DNA from: Muribaculaceae bacterium | GTDB taxonomy: Bacteria > Bacteroidota > Bacteroidia > Bacteroidales > Muribaculaceae | Length of the DNA: 64,000 bases | Direction of reading: 5' to 3' | Assembly: GCA_017557625.1 (NCBI GenBank) | Contig: JAFYYG010000042.1 | Span: 62,001 to 126,000, forward strand | Shown: in pieces, positions 1 to 8,626 of the stretch | How the letters are laid out: every line of letters begins with the position of its first letter | Position numbering within the stretch: position 1 is the first letter of the stretch | Position numbers and translations under genes: made by a program | The notes under the pieces: generated by a model | Database searches by the model: none | What the model saw: the letters and a program-made list of their open reading frames with translations, nothing else | What the model was told of the DNA's origin: nothing

Positions 1-5
1 TAGCA

Positions 6-1088
6 ATGATTGACGATAGCGAGGACTTGATAGACTCTAGACTAGAGATTCAAAGCGATTTTTCCGACCCCGACTTCACCGAGAACGGACGTGAATACTG
101 GGAGCACTACCACTATGTGGTGGAGTCAGGGCACGTGCTGCTGCGCATCGACAAATACCTGGTGGAGCGCATCAAGGGAACGTCACGCAACCGCATCCAG
201 AACGCCGCCGAGGCGCAATGCATACGTGTGAACGGCCGCCCTGTGAAGAGCAACTATCGTGTGCATCCTGGTGACGAGATTTCGGTGGTCATGGACCGTC
301 CGCGCTACGAGAACGAGATCATCGCCCAGGATATTCCGCTCAACATCGTCTATGAGGACGACGAACTGCTGGTGGTGAATAAACCCGCCGGGATGTGTGT
401 GCATCCAGGGCACGGTAACTACGACGGCACGCTCGTTAACGCCCTTGCCTGGCACTTCAAGGACAACCCCGACTACGATGTCACCGACCCACGCATGGGA
501 CTGGTGCACCGCATCGACAAGGATACTAGCGGACTGCTCGTTGTCGCCAAGACTCCTAACGCCAAGACCTCATTAGGACTTCAGTTCTTCAACAAGACCA
601 CCAAGCGGCAGTACATTGCTGTAGTGTGGGGCGCGATGAAAGAGCTTGACGGCACGATTGAGGGAAACATCGGACGCAGTCTGCGCGACCGCCTCCAGAT
701 GGCGGTGTTCCCCGAGGGCGACCAGGGCAAGCATGCCGTGACACATTATCACACTATCGAGAACCTCAACCATGTGGCGGTGGTGCAGTGCCAACTCGAG
801 ACGGGGCGCACCCACCAAATCCGCGTGCACATGCGCTACATCGGGCATCCGCTCTTCAACGATGAGCGTTACGGAGGCGACAAGATACTGCGTGGCAACA
901 CATCAGCAAGCTACACCCAGTTCATCCACAACTGCTTCAAGCTGTGTCCACGGCAGGCTTTGCATGCCAAGACATTAGGTTTCGTCCACCCAACCACAGG
1001 TCAGCAGATGGACTTCGACAGCGACCTGCCATCCGATATGGCAGGACTGATAAAGCGTTGGCAAGATTTTGTCAACAACCAAAAATGA
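6..1088 (+). CDS. rluD: RluD-family 23S rRNA pseudouridine synthase
   Basis: Isomerises uridine to pseudouridine in RNA, most probably the large-subunit helix 69 sites made by RluD in E. coli. An S4 RNA-binding domain sits at about residues 45-100 (RIDKYL, then a basic RNRIQ stretch). The RluA-type catalytic domain follows, with the signature HRIDKDTSGL at 168-177, in which D171 is the expected catalytic Asp. Length (360 aa) is normal for the family. The reading frame is open back to the window edge, so the ATG at 6 is the first visible start and an earlier one cannot be excluded. The acidic N-terminal 40 residues before the S4 domain are typical of Bacteroidales homologues. It converges on the dehydrogenase gene with a 199-bp gap in which I see no gene or clear terminator. 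RluC/RluA specificity is the only realistic alternative. Confidence 0.93.
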   Translation: MIDDSEDLIDSRLEIQSDFSDPDFTENGREYWEHYHYVVESGHVLLRIDKYLVERIKGTSRNRIQNAAEAQCIRVNGRPVKSNYRVHPGDEISVVMDRPRYENEIIAQDIPLNIVYEDDELLVVNKPAGMCVHPGHGNYDGTLVNALAWHFKDNPDYDVTDPRMGLVHRIDKDTSGLLVVAKTPNAKTSLGLQFFNKTTKRQYIAVVWGAMKELDGTIEGNIGRSLRDRLQMAVFPEGDQGKHAVTHYHTIENLNHVAVVQCQLETGRTHQIRVHMRYIGHPLFNDERYGGDKILRGNTSASYTQFIHNCFKLCPRQALHAKTLGFVHPTTGQQMDFDSDLPSDMAGLIKRWQDFVNNQK

Positions 1089-1287
1089 ACTAAAAAAGAA
1101 CCGTCCTCAATTAGTTCAGAAAACGTTCTATTCTCCAAATAAGTTTATGCCAAAGAACTTAAGCCCAAATTCAATGCATACCCATATTATGTTTATCCAT
1201 GCAAGATAACTACCCCAACTACGAACATGGCGAAAAAAAGAACTGGCGATTTATGCAAAAAACGATGAGGGAACTCCAATTAACGCT

Positions 1288-2598
1288 TTACTTTCCTATG
1301 CAGGTATAGGAGAATCCAATGTTTTTCAGTTCTTCACCGTCATAGATGTTTCGGCCGTCAATGACGAGCGGGGTGTTCATCGCCTCTTTCACCTTTTCCC
1401 ATGACGGCACGCGGAACTGTCGCCACTCGGTGACGAGCATCACGGCGTCGGCCTTGTTCACTGCGTCGTAAATGTCGAGGGCGCAGTAGATGTCGTTCCA
1501 GCGGAACTTGATGGCGTTCATCGCCACTGGATCATAGACGCGCACATGGCATCCTGCCTGAAGCAGCATGTCGATGGTGGTGATAGCAGGCGACTCGCGT
1601 ATATCATCGGTGTTAGGTTTGAACGATAGTCCCCACAGCGCCACTGTCTTGCCCTTGATGTCGCCGTCATAGAAGTCGCTGAATTTCTCGAAGAGACGTT
1701 GTTTCTGCTTGTTGTTCACCTTGTCAACGGCTTTAAGCACCTCCATCGAGTAGCCATTTTCCTCGGCGATGTTGATAAGATCGTTGATATCCTTTGGGAA
1801 TAGTGTGCCGCCGTATCCGCAGCCTGGGTAGATGTATTTAGAACCTATTCGGCTGTCGGTGCCCACGCCGTGGCGCACCGTGTTGATGTCGGCTCCCACT
1901 ATCTCGCAAAGGTTGGCAATCTCGTTCATAAAGCTCACGCGCGTGGCGAGCATCGAGGTCGCGGCATATTTTATCATCTCGGCGGTGGTCGAGTCGGTGT
2001 AAATCACAGGGAAATATTTGAACTTTAGCGGGTGATAGAGGGTATCCATCGCCTTGCGCGACCGCTCGTTGTCCACACCGAGGATGATGCGGTCGGGCTT
2101 CATGAAGTTTTTGATGGCGTTGCCCTCGGTGAGGAAGTCGGGGTTTGACACCACGTCGAAGTCAAAATCCACCTTGCGCTCATCGAGGATGTCCCTTATG
2201 AGCTGCTTGATTTTCTTTGACGTGCCTAGTGGCACTGTCGATTTTATGATAAACACGGCATAGTTGTTGATGTTTTGTGCAAACTGCCTTGCCGTGTTCT
2301 CCACTTGAGTAAGGTCGGTGCCGCCGTTCTCAGCAGGTGGAGTATCTACAGCGCAGAACACATAGTCCACGTTGTCGAACACGTTAGTGAAATTGCTCGT
2401 GAAATTGAGCCTTCGCGCTTCCACCGAGCGTTTTACCATATCTTCGAGCCCCTGCTCGTAGATGGGCAGGCCGCCATAAAGCAGCAGGTTGATTTTTCGT
2501 GCGTCCGAATCCACGCAAGTCACGTTAACGCCAAGGTCGGCAAAGCAGGCTCCAGTAACAAGCCCTGCATATCCTGTTCCAACGATTAGAATATTCAT
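1288..2598 (-). CDS. UDP-glucose 6-dehydrogenase homologue lacking the catalytic cysteine
   Basis: Belongs to the UDP-glucose/GDP-mannose dehydrogenase family, which oxidises a sugar nucleotide twice with NAD to give the uronate for capsule and glycan synthesis. The N-terminal Rossmann motif GTGYAGLVTG, the KSTVPLGT segment, the TAEMIKYAATS helix with the conserved Lys, and the C-terminal domain (LWGLSFKPNTDDIRE) are all present, and length (436 aa) is normal. The catalytic loop, usually GGSCFPKD, reads GGTLFPKD here (L266; codon complement of 1801-1803), so the nucleophilic Cys is replaced by Leu. The glutamate of the usual NPEFL motif is Asp (NPDFL). The frame is intact with no sign of decay. 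It may be a dehydrogenase with altered chemistry or an inactive paralogue. The gene has its own promoter (2627-2657) and stands alone. Confidence 0.85.
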   Translation of the reverse strand: MNILIVGTGYAGLVTGACFADLGVNVTCVDSDARKINLLLYGGLPIYEQGLEDMVKRSVEARRLNFTSNFTNVFDNVDYVFCAVDTPPAENGGTDLTQVENTARQFAQNINNYAVFIIKSTVPLGTSKKIKQLIRDILDERKVDFDFDVVSNPDFLTEGNAIKNFMKPDRIILGVDNERSRKAMDTLYHPLKFKYFPVIYTDSTTAEMIKYAATSMLATRVSFMNEIANLCEIVGADINTVRHGVGTDSRIGSKYIYPGCGYGGTLFPKDINDLINIAEENGYSMEVLKAVDKVNNKQKQRLFEKFSDFYDGDIKGKTVALWGLSFKPNTDDIRESPAITTIDMLLQAGCHVRVYDPVAMNAIKFRWNDIYCALDIYDAVNKADAVMLVTEWRQFRVPSWEKVKEAMNTPLVIDGRNIYDGEELKNIGFSYTCIGK

Positions 2599-2626
2599 GA
2601 TGTAGATGTTTAGTTGAATTTTGTCA

Positions 2627-2657
2627 CAAAAATACTTTTTTTCTATGAAAGGAGCAA
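2627..2657 (-). promoter_or_regulatory. Bacteroidetes-type promoter for the UDP-glucose dehydrogenase homologue
   Basis: Read on the minus strand, the -7 element TATTTTTG (complement of 2627-2634) is preceded by a TTG at 2655-2657 with a 20-bp spacer. It lies about 30 bp before the ATG at 2598. This fits the TTG / TAnnTTTG Bacteroidetes consensus. Confidence 0.6.
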
Positions 2658-2778
2658 ATAAAAATGATTCTTTTTAATGCAATGCATTAAATTTAAGGAT
2701 TTAACACCCAACCAACCATTTCTGACAAAAATATTTAGGACAATATTTAAAAAAATAGAAAAAAAATGGACAAAACGC

Positions 2779-2808
2779 TTGCCAGTTAGGATTTTTTATG
2801 TACCTTTG
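2779..2808 (+). promoter_or_regulatory. Bacteroidetes-type promoter for rpsO
   Basis: A TTG at 2779-2781 and a TACCTTTG -7 element at 2801-2808 are separated by 19 bp, matching the primary sigma (sigma ABfr) consensus of Bacteroidetes. Transcription would begin near 2815 and give a leader of about 30 nt before the rpsO ATG. Confidence 0.75.
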
Positions 2809-2844
2809 CACCGCAATTTTGCGCAAATTTAAAAAATTAACACA

Positions 2845-3120
2845 ATGTACTTAGATCAAGAGAAGAAAAAAGAGATCTTTGGCACCTACGGCAAAAGCAA
2901 TACTGATACTGGCTCACCCGAAGCTCAGATAGCATTATTCTCATACCGTATTGCCCACTTGACCGAGCATTTGAAGGTCAACAAGAAGGATCATACGACT
3001 CAACGTGCACTTAAGATGCTTGTAGGTAAGCGTCGTCGCCTGCTGGATTATCTCATCCGCACCGACATCAACCGCTACCGCGCAATCATTGCCAAGAAGG
3101 AGCTTGGCATCCGCAAGTAA
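2845..3120 (+). CDS. rpsO: 30S ribosomal protein S15
   Basis: Primary 16S rRNA-binding protein of the small-subunit platform. The 91-residue product has the S15 landmarks: an N-terminal helix, GSPEAQIALFSYRI, LTEHLKVNKKDH, then the basic loop GKRRRLLDYL. Length is within two residues of E. coli S15. The gene is monocistronic, with a strong promoter at 2779-2808 and a rho-independent terminator at 3149-3190. The leader is only about 30 nt, so the large S15 autoregulatory pseudoknot described in E. coli has little room here. Confidence 0.98.
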   Translation: MYLDQEKKKEIFGTYGKSNTDTGSPEAQIALFSYRIAHLTEHLKVNKKDHTTQRALKMLVGKRRRLLDYLIRTDINRYRAIIAKKELGIRK

Positions 3121-3148
3121 TCACTTGCACCGCGTAATCGTAAGTGTG

Positions 3149-3190
3149 AAGTCCCTGCAATAGAAGAAGTATTGCAGGGACTTTTGTTTT
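3149..3190 (+). terminator. Rho-independent terminator after rpsO
   Basis: A perfect 14-bp stem (3149-3162 with 3170-3183) closes a 7-nt GAAGAAG loop and runs into TTTTGTTTT. It lies 29 bp after the rpsO stop, the textbook arrangement. Confidence 0.93.
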
Positions 3191-3229
3191 CTTGAAGTTG
3201 ATGAGACTATGGACTAAAGCAACAGAACT

Positions 3230-3883
3230 ATGAGACGCATATATATCATATTAGCAATTGTAGTTTGTGCACTGCGAGCTGGGGCACAAGACGAGATCAT
3301 GGAGGGCGACCTGCTATTTGCCTACAGCAACACGGCGGGAAAAGCAATCAGCGAGGCGACGGTGCACGACACCACTGCACTTCCCTTCTACCATGTGGCG
3401 ATTGCGACATGGATTAACGGCAATCTCTATGCCCTTGAAGCAATTGATGAGGGCGTAGTGCTCACCCCTTACGACCGTTTCTGCAACCGCATAGCCAATA
3501 GTTTGGGAGGCTTGCGAGTGGGGCGACTACTTGACCGCAGCGGCATCGATCAAAGCGTGAGCAACGCTATGGAACACCTAGGCAAGCCCTACGATGACCT
3601 TTACATGATAGACACACAAGAGATTTATTGCAGCGAACTTGTACAACTGAGCTACGTGAACGGCAAGGGGCAACGCATCTTCCCCTTAATTTACATGTCG
3701 TTCCACGACAGTAATGGCCGCATTCTCGACTACTGGCTAGAGCATTATGCTAAGCATGGTATGGCAGTCCCCGAAGGCGCTCTAGGCACCAACCCTGCGC
3801 AAATTGCCAAAGATCCAGCTATCGAAATCTTTAATCCATCAACGTCTTCCCAAATGCCTCACAACGCCAGCGATATGCCGTAG
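3230..3883 (+). CDS. YiiX/YebB-like permuted papain-fold amidase (secreted)
   Basis: A 217-residue exported protein of the permuted NlpC/P60-like group (YiiX/YaeF, peptidase C92-like). Residues 1-19 (MRRIYIILAIVVCALRAGAQ) are a signal peptide without a lipobox Cys. The permuted catalytic core is visible: His in FYHVAIAT near residue 62, the acidic ALEAIDEGVVLTPYDRF segment typical of the group, and the nucleophile Cys in IYCSELVQLSY near 143. Family members are thought to cleave amide bonds in peptidoglycan, lipids or thiol esters; the substrate here is unknown. A low-complexity tail after about residue 190 is probably disordered. The 3' end overlaps the convergent yqaA gene by 25 bp. Confidence 0.8.
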   Translation: MRRIYIILAIVVCALRAGAQDEIMEGDLLFAYSNTAGKAISEATVHDTTALPFYHVAIATWINGNLYALEAIDEGVVLTPYDRFCNRIANSLGGLRVGRLLDRSGIDQSVSNAMEHLGKPYDDLYMIDTQEIYCSELVQLSYVNGKGQRIFPLIYMSFHDSNGRILDYWLEHYAKHGMAVPEGALGTNPAQIAKDPAIEIFNPSTSSQMPHNASDMP

Positions 3884-4311
3884 GCGAGAAGGACATAACG
3901 CAGGAACTTACCGGCAGTCATGCAAGAAAAAGTAATGGGCTGATTGGAGCGCATCAGTCCCAGAGCGATGAGCAACACATTGCCGAAGATGGGGATGAAT
4001 CCCCAAAAGGCGACCCACGCGCCACGACCCTGAAGCCATCGCTGCATCTTGTCGAGTTTCTCTTTCTTTACGTGGAAATACTTTTCTATCCAATCAATGC
4101 GGCCCAGGCGACCCATATAGTAGGTGAGCAAGGCACCAAGCACGTTACCCACCGTCGCCCAGATGATTAAAGGCCACTTTTCAAGTCCAGCAGCCATGAG
4201 TCCCAGCATCACCACCTCACTGCTAAAGGGCACGACACTGCCAGCCAATATTGCCGACAAGAACATGCCCCAATAACCGTAGTCGATAAGTGCTTGCTGA
4301 AGTGCGTCCAT
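3859..4311 (-). CDS. YqaA/DedA-family small inner-membrane protein
   Basis: A 150-residue integral membrane protein of the VTT/SNARE-associated (DedA) superfamily, YqaA branch. It shows the N-terminal re-entrant-type segment (FLSAILAGSVVPFSSEVVMLGLMAAG), a glycine-rich NVLGALLTYYMGRLGR core, and the amphipathic WLQGRGAWVAFWGFIPIFGN segment followed by two hydrophobic stretches. DedA relatives support lipid flipping and envelope homeostasis; the role of the YqaA branch is not settled. It begins 6 bp after the trxB stop, so it is probably translated from the ftsK-lolA-trxB transcript. Its end overlaps the convergent YiiX-like gene. Confidence 0.8.
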   Translation of the reverse strand: MDALQQALIDYGYWGMFLSAILAGSVVPFSSEVVMLGLMAAGLEKWPLIIWATVGNVLGALLTYYMGRLGRIDWIEKYFHVKKEKLDKMQRWLQGRGAWVAFWGFIPIFGNVLLIALGLMRSNQPITFSCMTAGKFLRYVLLAYGISLAL

Positions 4312-4317
4312 CGAGTC

Positions 4318-5250
4318 TTATTGCGCAGCGAGGAATTTCTCCACATCGAGTGCCGCACGACAACCGGTGCCAGCAGCTGCCACTGCCTGACGGTAACGCG
4401 GGTCGGCAACGTCGCCGGCGGCAAACACGCCTTCCACGCTTGTAGCGGTGGTGAGCTTATCTGTCACAATATAGCCCTGCTCATCGAGCTTGAGTTGTCC
4501 GTTTAAGAATGCGGTGTTAGGTTGGTGGCCGATTGCGAGGAAGAAACCGTCGATGGCAATATCAAATGTCTCCTCTTTGTCGGTACCCTTATATCTAATA
4601 AGGTGTGCGCCCTCTACCCCATTCTCGCCAAATAGTCCAAGCGTATTGGTATTGAACAGAATCTCGATATTCTCCTTCTCCTTCACTCGTTGCTGCATAG
4701 CAGCGCTGGCGCGCAGATAGTCTTTGCGCACAATCATATAAACCTTGCTCGCCAAGTTGCTAAGGTAGTGAGCCTCCTCGCAGGCAGTGTCACCACCGCC
4801 AACTACAGCAACAACCTTTTTGCGGTAGAAGAAGCCATCGCAGGTGGCACACGCCGAAACACCTTGACCAGCATATTTCTTCTCGTCGTTAAGACCGAGA
4901 TATTTTGCCGAGGCGCCAGTAGCTACTATCACAGTGTCGGCCTCAATGGTCTCACCGCCATCGAGAGTGGCGACAAACGGACGCTTGCTCATGTCCACGC
5001 TCTGGACGAAGCCCGAGCGCACATCGGCGCCAACATTCACCGCTTGCTCACGCATCTTCATCATAAGGTCATAGCCCTCCACCCCCGTGGGGAAGCCAGG
5101 GAAATTCTCAATGGTAGTGGTGGTTGTCAACTGTCCGCCTGGTTGCAGACCCTCAAAGAGCACATTCTTCACATTGGCACGGGCTGTATAAATCGCAGCT
5201 GTATAACCCGCAGGCCCAGAGCCGATTATCAAACATTGAACTTTCTCCAT
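4318..5250 (-). CDS. trxB: Thioredoxin-disulfide reductase
   Basis: NADPH-dependent FAD enzyme that reduces thioredoxin in the cytoplasm. The FAD motif GSGPAG is at residues 10-15, the redox-active CATC at C134/C137, and the NADPH motif GGGDTA near 150; the C-terminal FAD segment ends GVFAAGDVADPRYRQ. I chose the ATG at 5250 (MEKVQCLIIG), giving 310 aa, the family norm; a GTG at 5310 would add 20 unrelated residues. It lies between lolA and yqaA, the common Bacteroidales order ftsK-lolA-trxB. A perfect 8-bp hairpin (5283-5301) lies 33 bp upstream. Confidence 0.96.
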   Translation of the reverse strand: MEKVQCLIIGSGPAGYTAAIYTARANVKNVLFEGLQPGGQLTTTTTIENFPGFPTGVEGYDLMMKMREQAVNVGADVRSGFVQSVDMSKRPFVATLDGGETIEADTVIVATGASAKYLGLNDEKKYAGQGVSACATCDGFFYRKKVVAVVGGGDTACEEAHYLSNLASKVYMIVRKDYLRASAAMQQRVKEKENIEILFNTNTLGLFGENGVEGAHLIRYKGTDKEETFDIAIDGFFLAIGHQPNTAFLNGQLKLDEQGYIVTDKLTTATSVEGVFAAGDVADPRYRQAVAAAGTGCRAALDVEKFLAAQ

Positions 5251-5282
5251 AAGTATTATTTTAGTAAACAAGAATTCAGTTT

Positions 5283-5301
5283 GTTGCGTTGTCAACGCAA
5301 C
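5283..5301. promoter_or_regulatory. Perfect 19-bp palindrome upstream of trxB
   Basis: GTTGCGTT (5283-5290) and AACGCAAC (5294-5301) are exact inverted repeats around a 3-bp GTC. There is no T-run on either side, so it does not look like an intrinsic terminator. It could be an operator for trxB or an RNA processing hairpin in the lolA-trxB transcript. Confidence 0.4.
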
Positions 5302-5316
5302 CCTGACCACGTATCC

Positions 5317-5931
5317 TCACCTCAAGTCCACCACCTCGGTGCCCGCAGGAACTTGACTCTTGTCGAACTCGAAGGTAGAGGCATTGACGCTGGCGTTCTT
5401 GTTGTAGTTGCTGATGGTGATGGTGGCCTTTGTGCCATTGGTCTGCACTATCTCGGCCTTGCTGATGAGCCAGGTGGAAGTGGAGACGGTGACGAGCAGG
5501 TGCTTCACGTTGCTCTTTTTCTTGGGAGTGAACTTAAGAGTGTAAGTGCCATTTCCCTTGCCACCCTTTGAGACGATGTAGGCACTCTTGAAATTCTGCG
5601 CCACGCTGTAGGGGTTGGTCATCTGCAGGTCGGCTGCAGTTGGCGTGGTGATGTTCACCTCGTCGGTAGCGGTGGAATAGGTCCACATCGTGGTGCCGTT
5701 ATACCAGCACTTCACGTCATTAGCAAGGAGCCTGAATTTCTTGCCACTCATTACCAGTGTCCCACTAGAATTACCCTGTGACGAAGTCATCACATAGTTG
5801 GCGCTTATGGCGCTACTCGATTTCATCGCTCCTAGCACCTTGTCAACCACACTCGATGGCGACTGCGCACTGGCAGTAGCCACCACTATTAAAGATAGTA
5901 TAAATAAAACTGTTTTTTTCATATTCGTCAT
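5317..5931 (-). CDS. lolA: LolA-like outer-membrane lipoprotein carrier
   Basis: Periplasmic chaperone of the LolA fold that ferries lipoproteins from the inner to the outer membrane. The 204-residue product has a signal peptide (MTNMKKTVLFILSLIVVATASAQ), then the beta-rich LolA body: SANYVMTSSQGNSSGTLVMSGKKFRL, the DVKCWYNGTTMWTYS strands and the TISNYNKNASVNASTFEF end. Two starts are possible, ATG at 5931 and ATG at 5922 (MKKTV); both keep the signal peptide. It follows ftsK by 85 bp, an order conserved in Bacteroidales. A Cys at about residue 72 is unusual for a periplasmic carrier but has no known role. Confidence 0.85.
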   Translation of the reverse strand: MTNMKKTVLFILSLIVVATASAQSPSSVVDKVLGAMKSSSAISANYVMTSSQGNSSGTLVMSGKKFRLLANDVKCWYNGTTMWTYSTATDEVNITTPTAADLQMTNPYSVAQNFKSAYIVSKGGKGNGTYTLKFTPKKKSNVKHLLVTVSTSTWLISKAEIVQTNGTKATITISNYNKNASVNASTFEFDKSQVPAGTEVVDLR

Positions 5932-6016
5932 TTTTTGTAACTTCTCAACAATCTTGTGTGTGACATTGCTGAATAGTTACATTTTTCATACTTTGACAAC
6001 AAAATGCAAGTGTGGT

Positions 6017-8563
6017 TTAATTACCTAAAAGCTGATCAAGGTCCATAGGGTCCATCAGCACCTTGCGGGGTTTGCCGCCACTGGCGGGTCCCACTATGCC
6101 TGCTGCCTCGAGCTGGTCCATGATGCGACCGGCGCGGTTGTAGCCAATGTTGTAGCTGCGCTGCAGCGACGATGTCGATGCCATGTCTTTCTGTACCACC
6201 AGACGTGCGATTTCTTCAAACAGCGGGTCGCGGTCGTTAGCGCCACCACCTCCTCCACTTGAGCCGCCGGCATCATACCCTCCACTGGTATCGCCCTCAT
6301 AGTCGGGCAATATGTAGGGTTGCTCGTGGCTAACTTCGGTGTCGGCATCCTCTTGTTCCTTGATGAAGAAGCAGATGTTCACAATCTCGGGAGTATCTAT
6401 TAACGGGCATTGCAATCGGGTTATCTCACCATTTGCCGAGAACAGCATATCACCACGGCCAATTAGCTGCTGAGCTCCAGGACGGTCGAGGATGATGCGG
6501 CTGTCAACCAGCTGCGACACGCGGAACGCTATGCGGCCAGGGAAGTTGGCCTTTATGAGGCCTGTAATAACGTTTGACGAGGGCCTCTGAGTGGCGATAA
6601 TCATGTGTATGCCCACAGCACGCGCCTTTTGTGCGATGCGCACGATAGGAGTCTCCACCTCCTTGCCGGCGGTCATTATCAGGTCGCTGAACTCATCCAC
6701 AATCACCACTATGTAAGGCATATATTTGTAGAACTCGCCTTTCTCGTTCATCTTATGCCGTAGCTCTTTGCGCCAACGGCGGTTGTAGTCCTCTAGTTTG
6801 CGCTCTCCCACCTCCTCGAGCACAAGGTAGCGGTTCTCCATCTCCTGAACGAGTGAGTTAAGTGTCTGCACCACTTTTGCAGTATCGGTGATGATTGCTT
6901 TGTCCTCACCATCCACTTTAGCGAAAAAGTATTTCTCGAGCGAGGCATATAGGCTGAACTCCACCTTCTTAGGGTCAACAAGCACAAATTTCAGCTCACT
7001 TGGACCTTTCTTATAGAGCAGTGACGCAATGATAGCGTTTAGACCCACCGACTTACCTTGACCCGTAGCACCAGCCACAAGCAAGTGAGGCATTTTGGTG
7101 AGGTCGGCGACAAACACATCGTTGCTCACCGTGCTGCCAAGCACCATAGGCAACGCAGCCTTGCTCTCCTGGAACGCTTTTGAGGCGATGGCCTCACGCA
7201 TGGGCACCACCTGCGGATCATGATTAGGAACCTCAATGCCTATGGTACCACGACCAGGCATTGGTGCGATGATGCGGATGCCTAAAGCCGCAAGGCTCAG
7301 GGCGATGTCATCCTCAAGGTTGCGTATCTTGCTGATGCGCACACCCTCTTCGGGAACTATCTCAAAGAGCGTCACGGTGGGGCCTACATGAGCGATAATA
7401 GTCTTGATAGCGATTCCATACTGTCCTAGAGTCTCGACGATGCGGCGCTTGTTGGCTTCCTGCTCGGCGACATCCACATTATCGATGTTGGTCTTAAGGT
7501 CGGCAAGCAAGTCGAGAGTCGGAAAGCGGTAGTGCATATACTCTCCAGTAGGGTCATGGGGATTTGTGATGCCCTTTGCAAGTTCAATGTCTTTGACTTT
7601 CTTAATTTCCATTTCAGGTGACTTATTGCCACGGCCCGACTTGCGAACACGGGCTTCTAACTTCCTCTCGCGGCGCTCTTCTTCGCGCCTGTCATTCCTA
7701 CGCCCAACTCTCACGTTAGCCTCTTCGCTGTGCTCATTGCCCATAAAATCGGCCAACTCGGCAGTCATTTCTGTGCTGCTGTCTTCGGCAATATCTTTGT
7801 CTTTATGAGGCATTCTCAATTTTCTGACTTTCTTAAAGGTGTTTATCACATAAACAATAAGATTGTAGCAAACTAAACACCACAGTATAAGCAAGATGAG
7901 GTTCACGCCTATCATTCCTGGCACACCCACCAGGCCATGGAGCCACTGGTTGGCATAATAGCCCAAGTCGCCGCCTGGCCTAAAATAAGAGAACTCGGCG
8001 GTATATGTGCATGCCGACACCACCATCGAAAAGGTGAGGATACTATATAGCGACGTGAAAGTGAAAGGATAGAAGTTGGTACGGCGACGACGCATAATCC
8101 TCAGGCCGATGACAAAGCACCACAGCACAATGATAAATGCGGCATAACCCACGCCATTACGGACAAAGAATTCGGCTGTGGCAGCACCTATAGAGCCACC
8201 CCAGTTCTTCACTTTAGGTGTTGCCTCGGCTGGGTCAACAGCCGTTTTCATCTGCTGCTCGGTCATGTCGATCCTTGCATTATTTACAACACCATTATTA
8301 TACACCATGCCTTGGTCTGCTCCACCTGTAGATAGCATAAACGACAAGAATGTGATAAGGAAATATACTCCCAAAATCAACAGAATCACTCCCGCCGCAA
8401 ATTTAGTGCGACCATTGCGGAAGAAATTCAGGAATCGCTTCCATACGGGAATCTCCTCTACCTCTTCTTTCTTGCTTTTCTCTTCTTGTTTCTTTTTTGA
8501 GCGCTCCTTAATCGCCGACGTATCGACGCCTTGCCCATCAAACATTTGACTGTCTTTACTCAT
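6017..8563 (-). CDS. ftsK: DNA translocase FtsK/SpoIIIE
   Basis: Septum-anchored hexameric ATPase that pumps chromosomal DNA through the closing division septum and activates XerCD at dif. The 848-residue product has four predicted membrane spans in the first 250 residues, a charged linker (about 250-330, rich in RREERRERK), and the motor domain with Walker A GATGQGKSVG near 493-502 and Walker B VVIVDEFSD. A glycine-rich linker (GGSSGGGGG) leads to the C-terminal gamma winged helix (about 775-840), which reads the orienting KOPS sites. It is the first gene of ftsK-lolA-trxB-yqaA. The shortened N-terminal region and linker are usual for Bacteroidales. Confidence 0.97.
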   Translation of the reverse strand: MSKDSQMFDGQGVDTSAIKERSKKKQEEKSKKEEVEEIPVWKRFLNFFRNGRTKFAAGVILLILGVYFLITFLSFMLSTGGADQGMVYNNGVVNNARIDMTEQQMKTAVDPAEATPKVKNWGGSIGAATAEFFVRNGVGYAAFIIVLWCFVIGLRIMRRRRTNFYPFTFTSLYSILTFSMVVSACTYTAEFSYFRPGGDLGYYANQWLHGLVGVPGMIGVNLILLILWCLVCYNLIVYVINTFKKVRKLRMPHKDKDIAEDSSTEMTAELADFMGNEHSEEANVRVGRRNDRREEERRERKLEARVRKSGRGNKSPEMEIKKVKDIELAKGITNPHDPTGEYMHYRFPTLDLLADLKTNIDNVDVAEQEANKRRIVETLGQYGIAIKTIIAHVGPTVTLFEIVPEEGVRISKIRNLEDDIALSLAALGIRIIAPMPGRGTIGIEVPNHDPQVVPMREAIASKAFQESKAALPMVLGSTVSNDVFVADLTKMPHLLVAGATGQGKSVGLNAIIASLLYKKGPSELKFVLVDPKKVEFSLYASLEKYFFAKVDGEDKAIITDTAKVVQTLNSLVQEMENRYLVLEEVGERKLEDYNRRWRKELRHKMNEKGEFYKYMPYIVVIVDEFSDLIMTAGKEVETPIVRIAQKARAVGIHMIIATQRPSSNVITGLIKANFPGRIAFRVSQLVDSRIILDRPGAQQLIGRGDMLFSANGEITRLQCPLIDTPEIVNICFFIKEQEDADTEVSHEQPYILPDYEGDTSGGYDAGGSSGGGGGANDRDPLFEEIARLVVQKDMASTSSLQRSYNIGYNRAGRIMDQLEAAGIVGPASGGKPRKVLMDPMDLDQLLGN

Positions 8564-8626
8564 TTTTTCATTTCATAAAGCCCCTAAATGGGGTAATTTC
8601 ACATTTTCAATATACTCGTTATTTTA

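Noticed and set aside
1089..1287. Short frames in the rluD/dehydrogenase gap (for example MAKKRTGDLCKKR)
   Set aside because: Only 13 codons or fewer, no expression signals.
4690..5571. Long 293-codon plus-strand open frame
   Set aside because: It is antisense to trxB and lolA, both with full motif support; composition is typical of an antisense shadow.
8585..8605. CCCC-TAAAT-GGGG hairpin after trkH
   Set aside because: Four-bp stem without a T-run; too weak to call a terminator.
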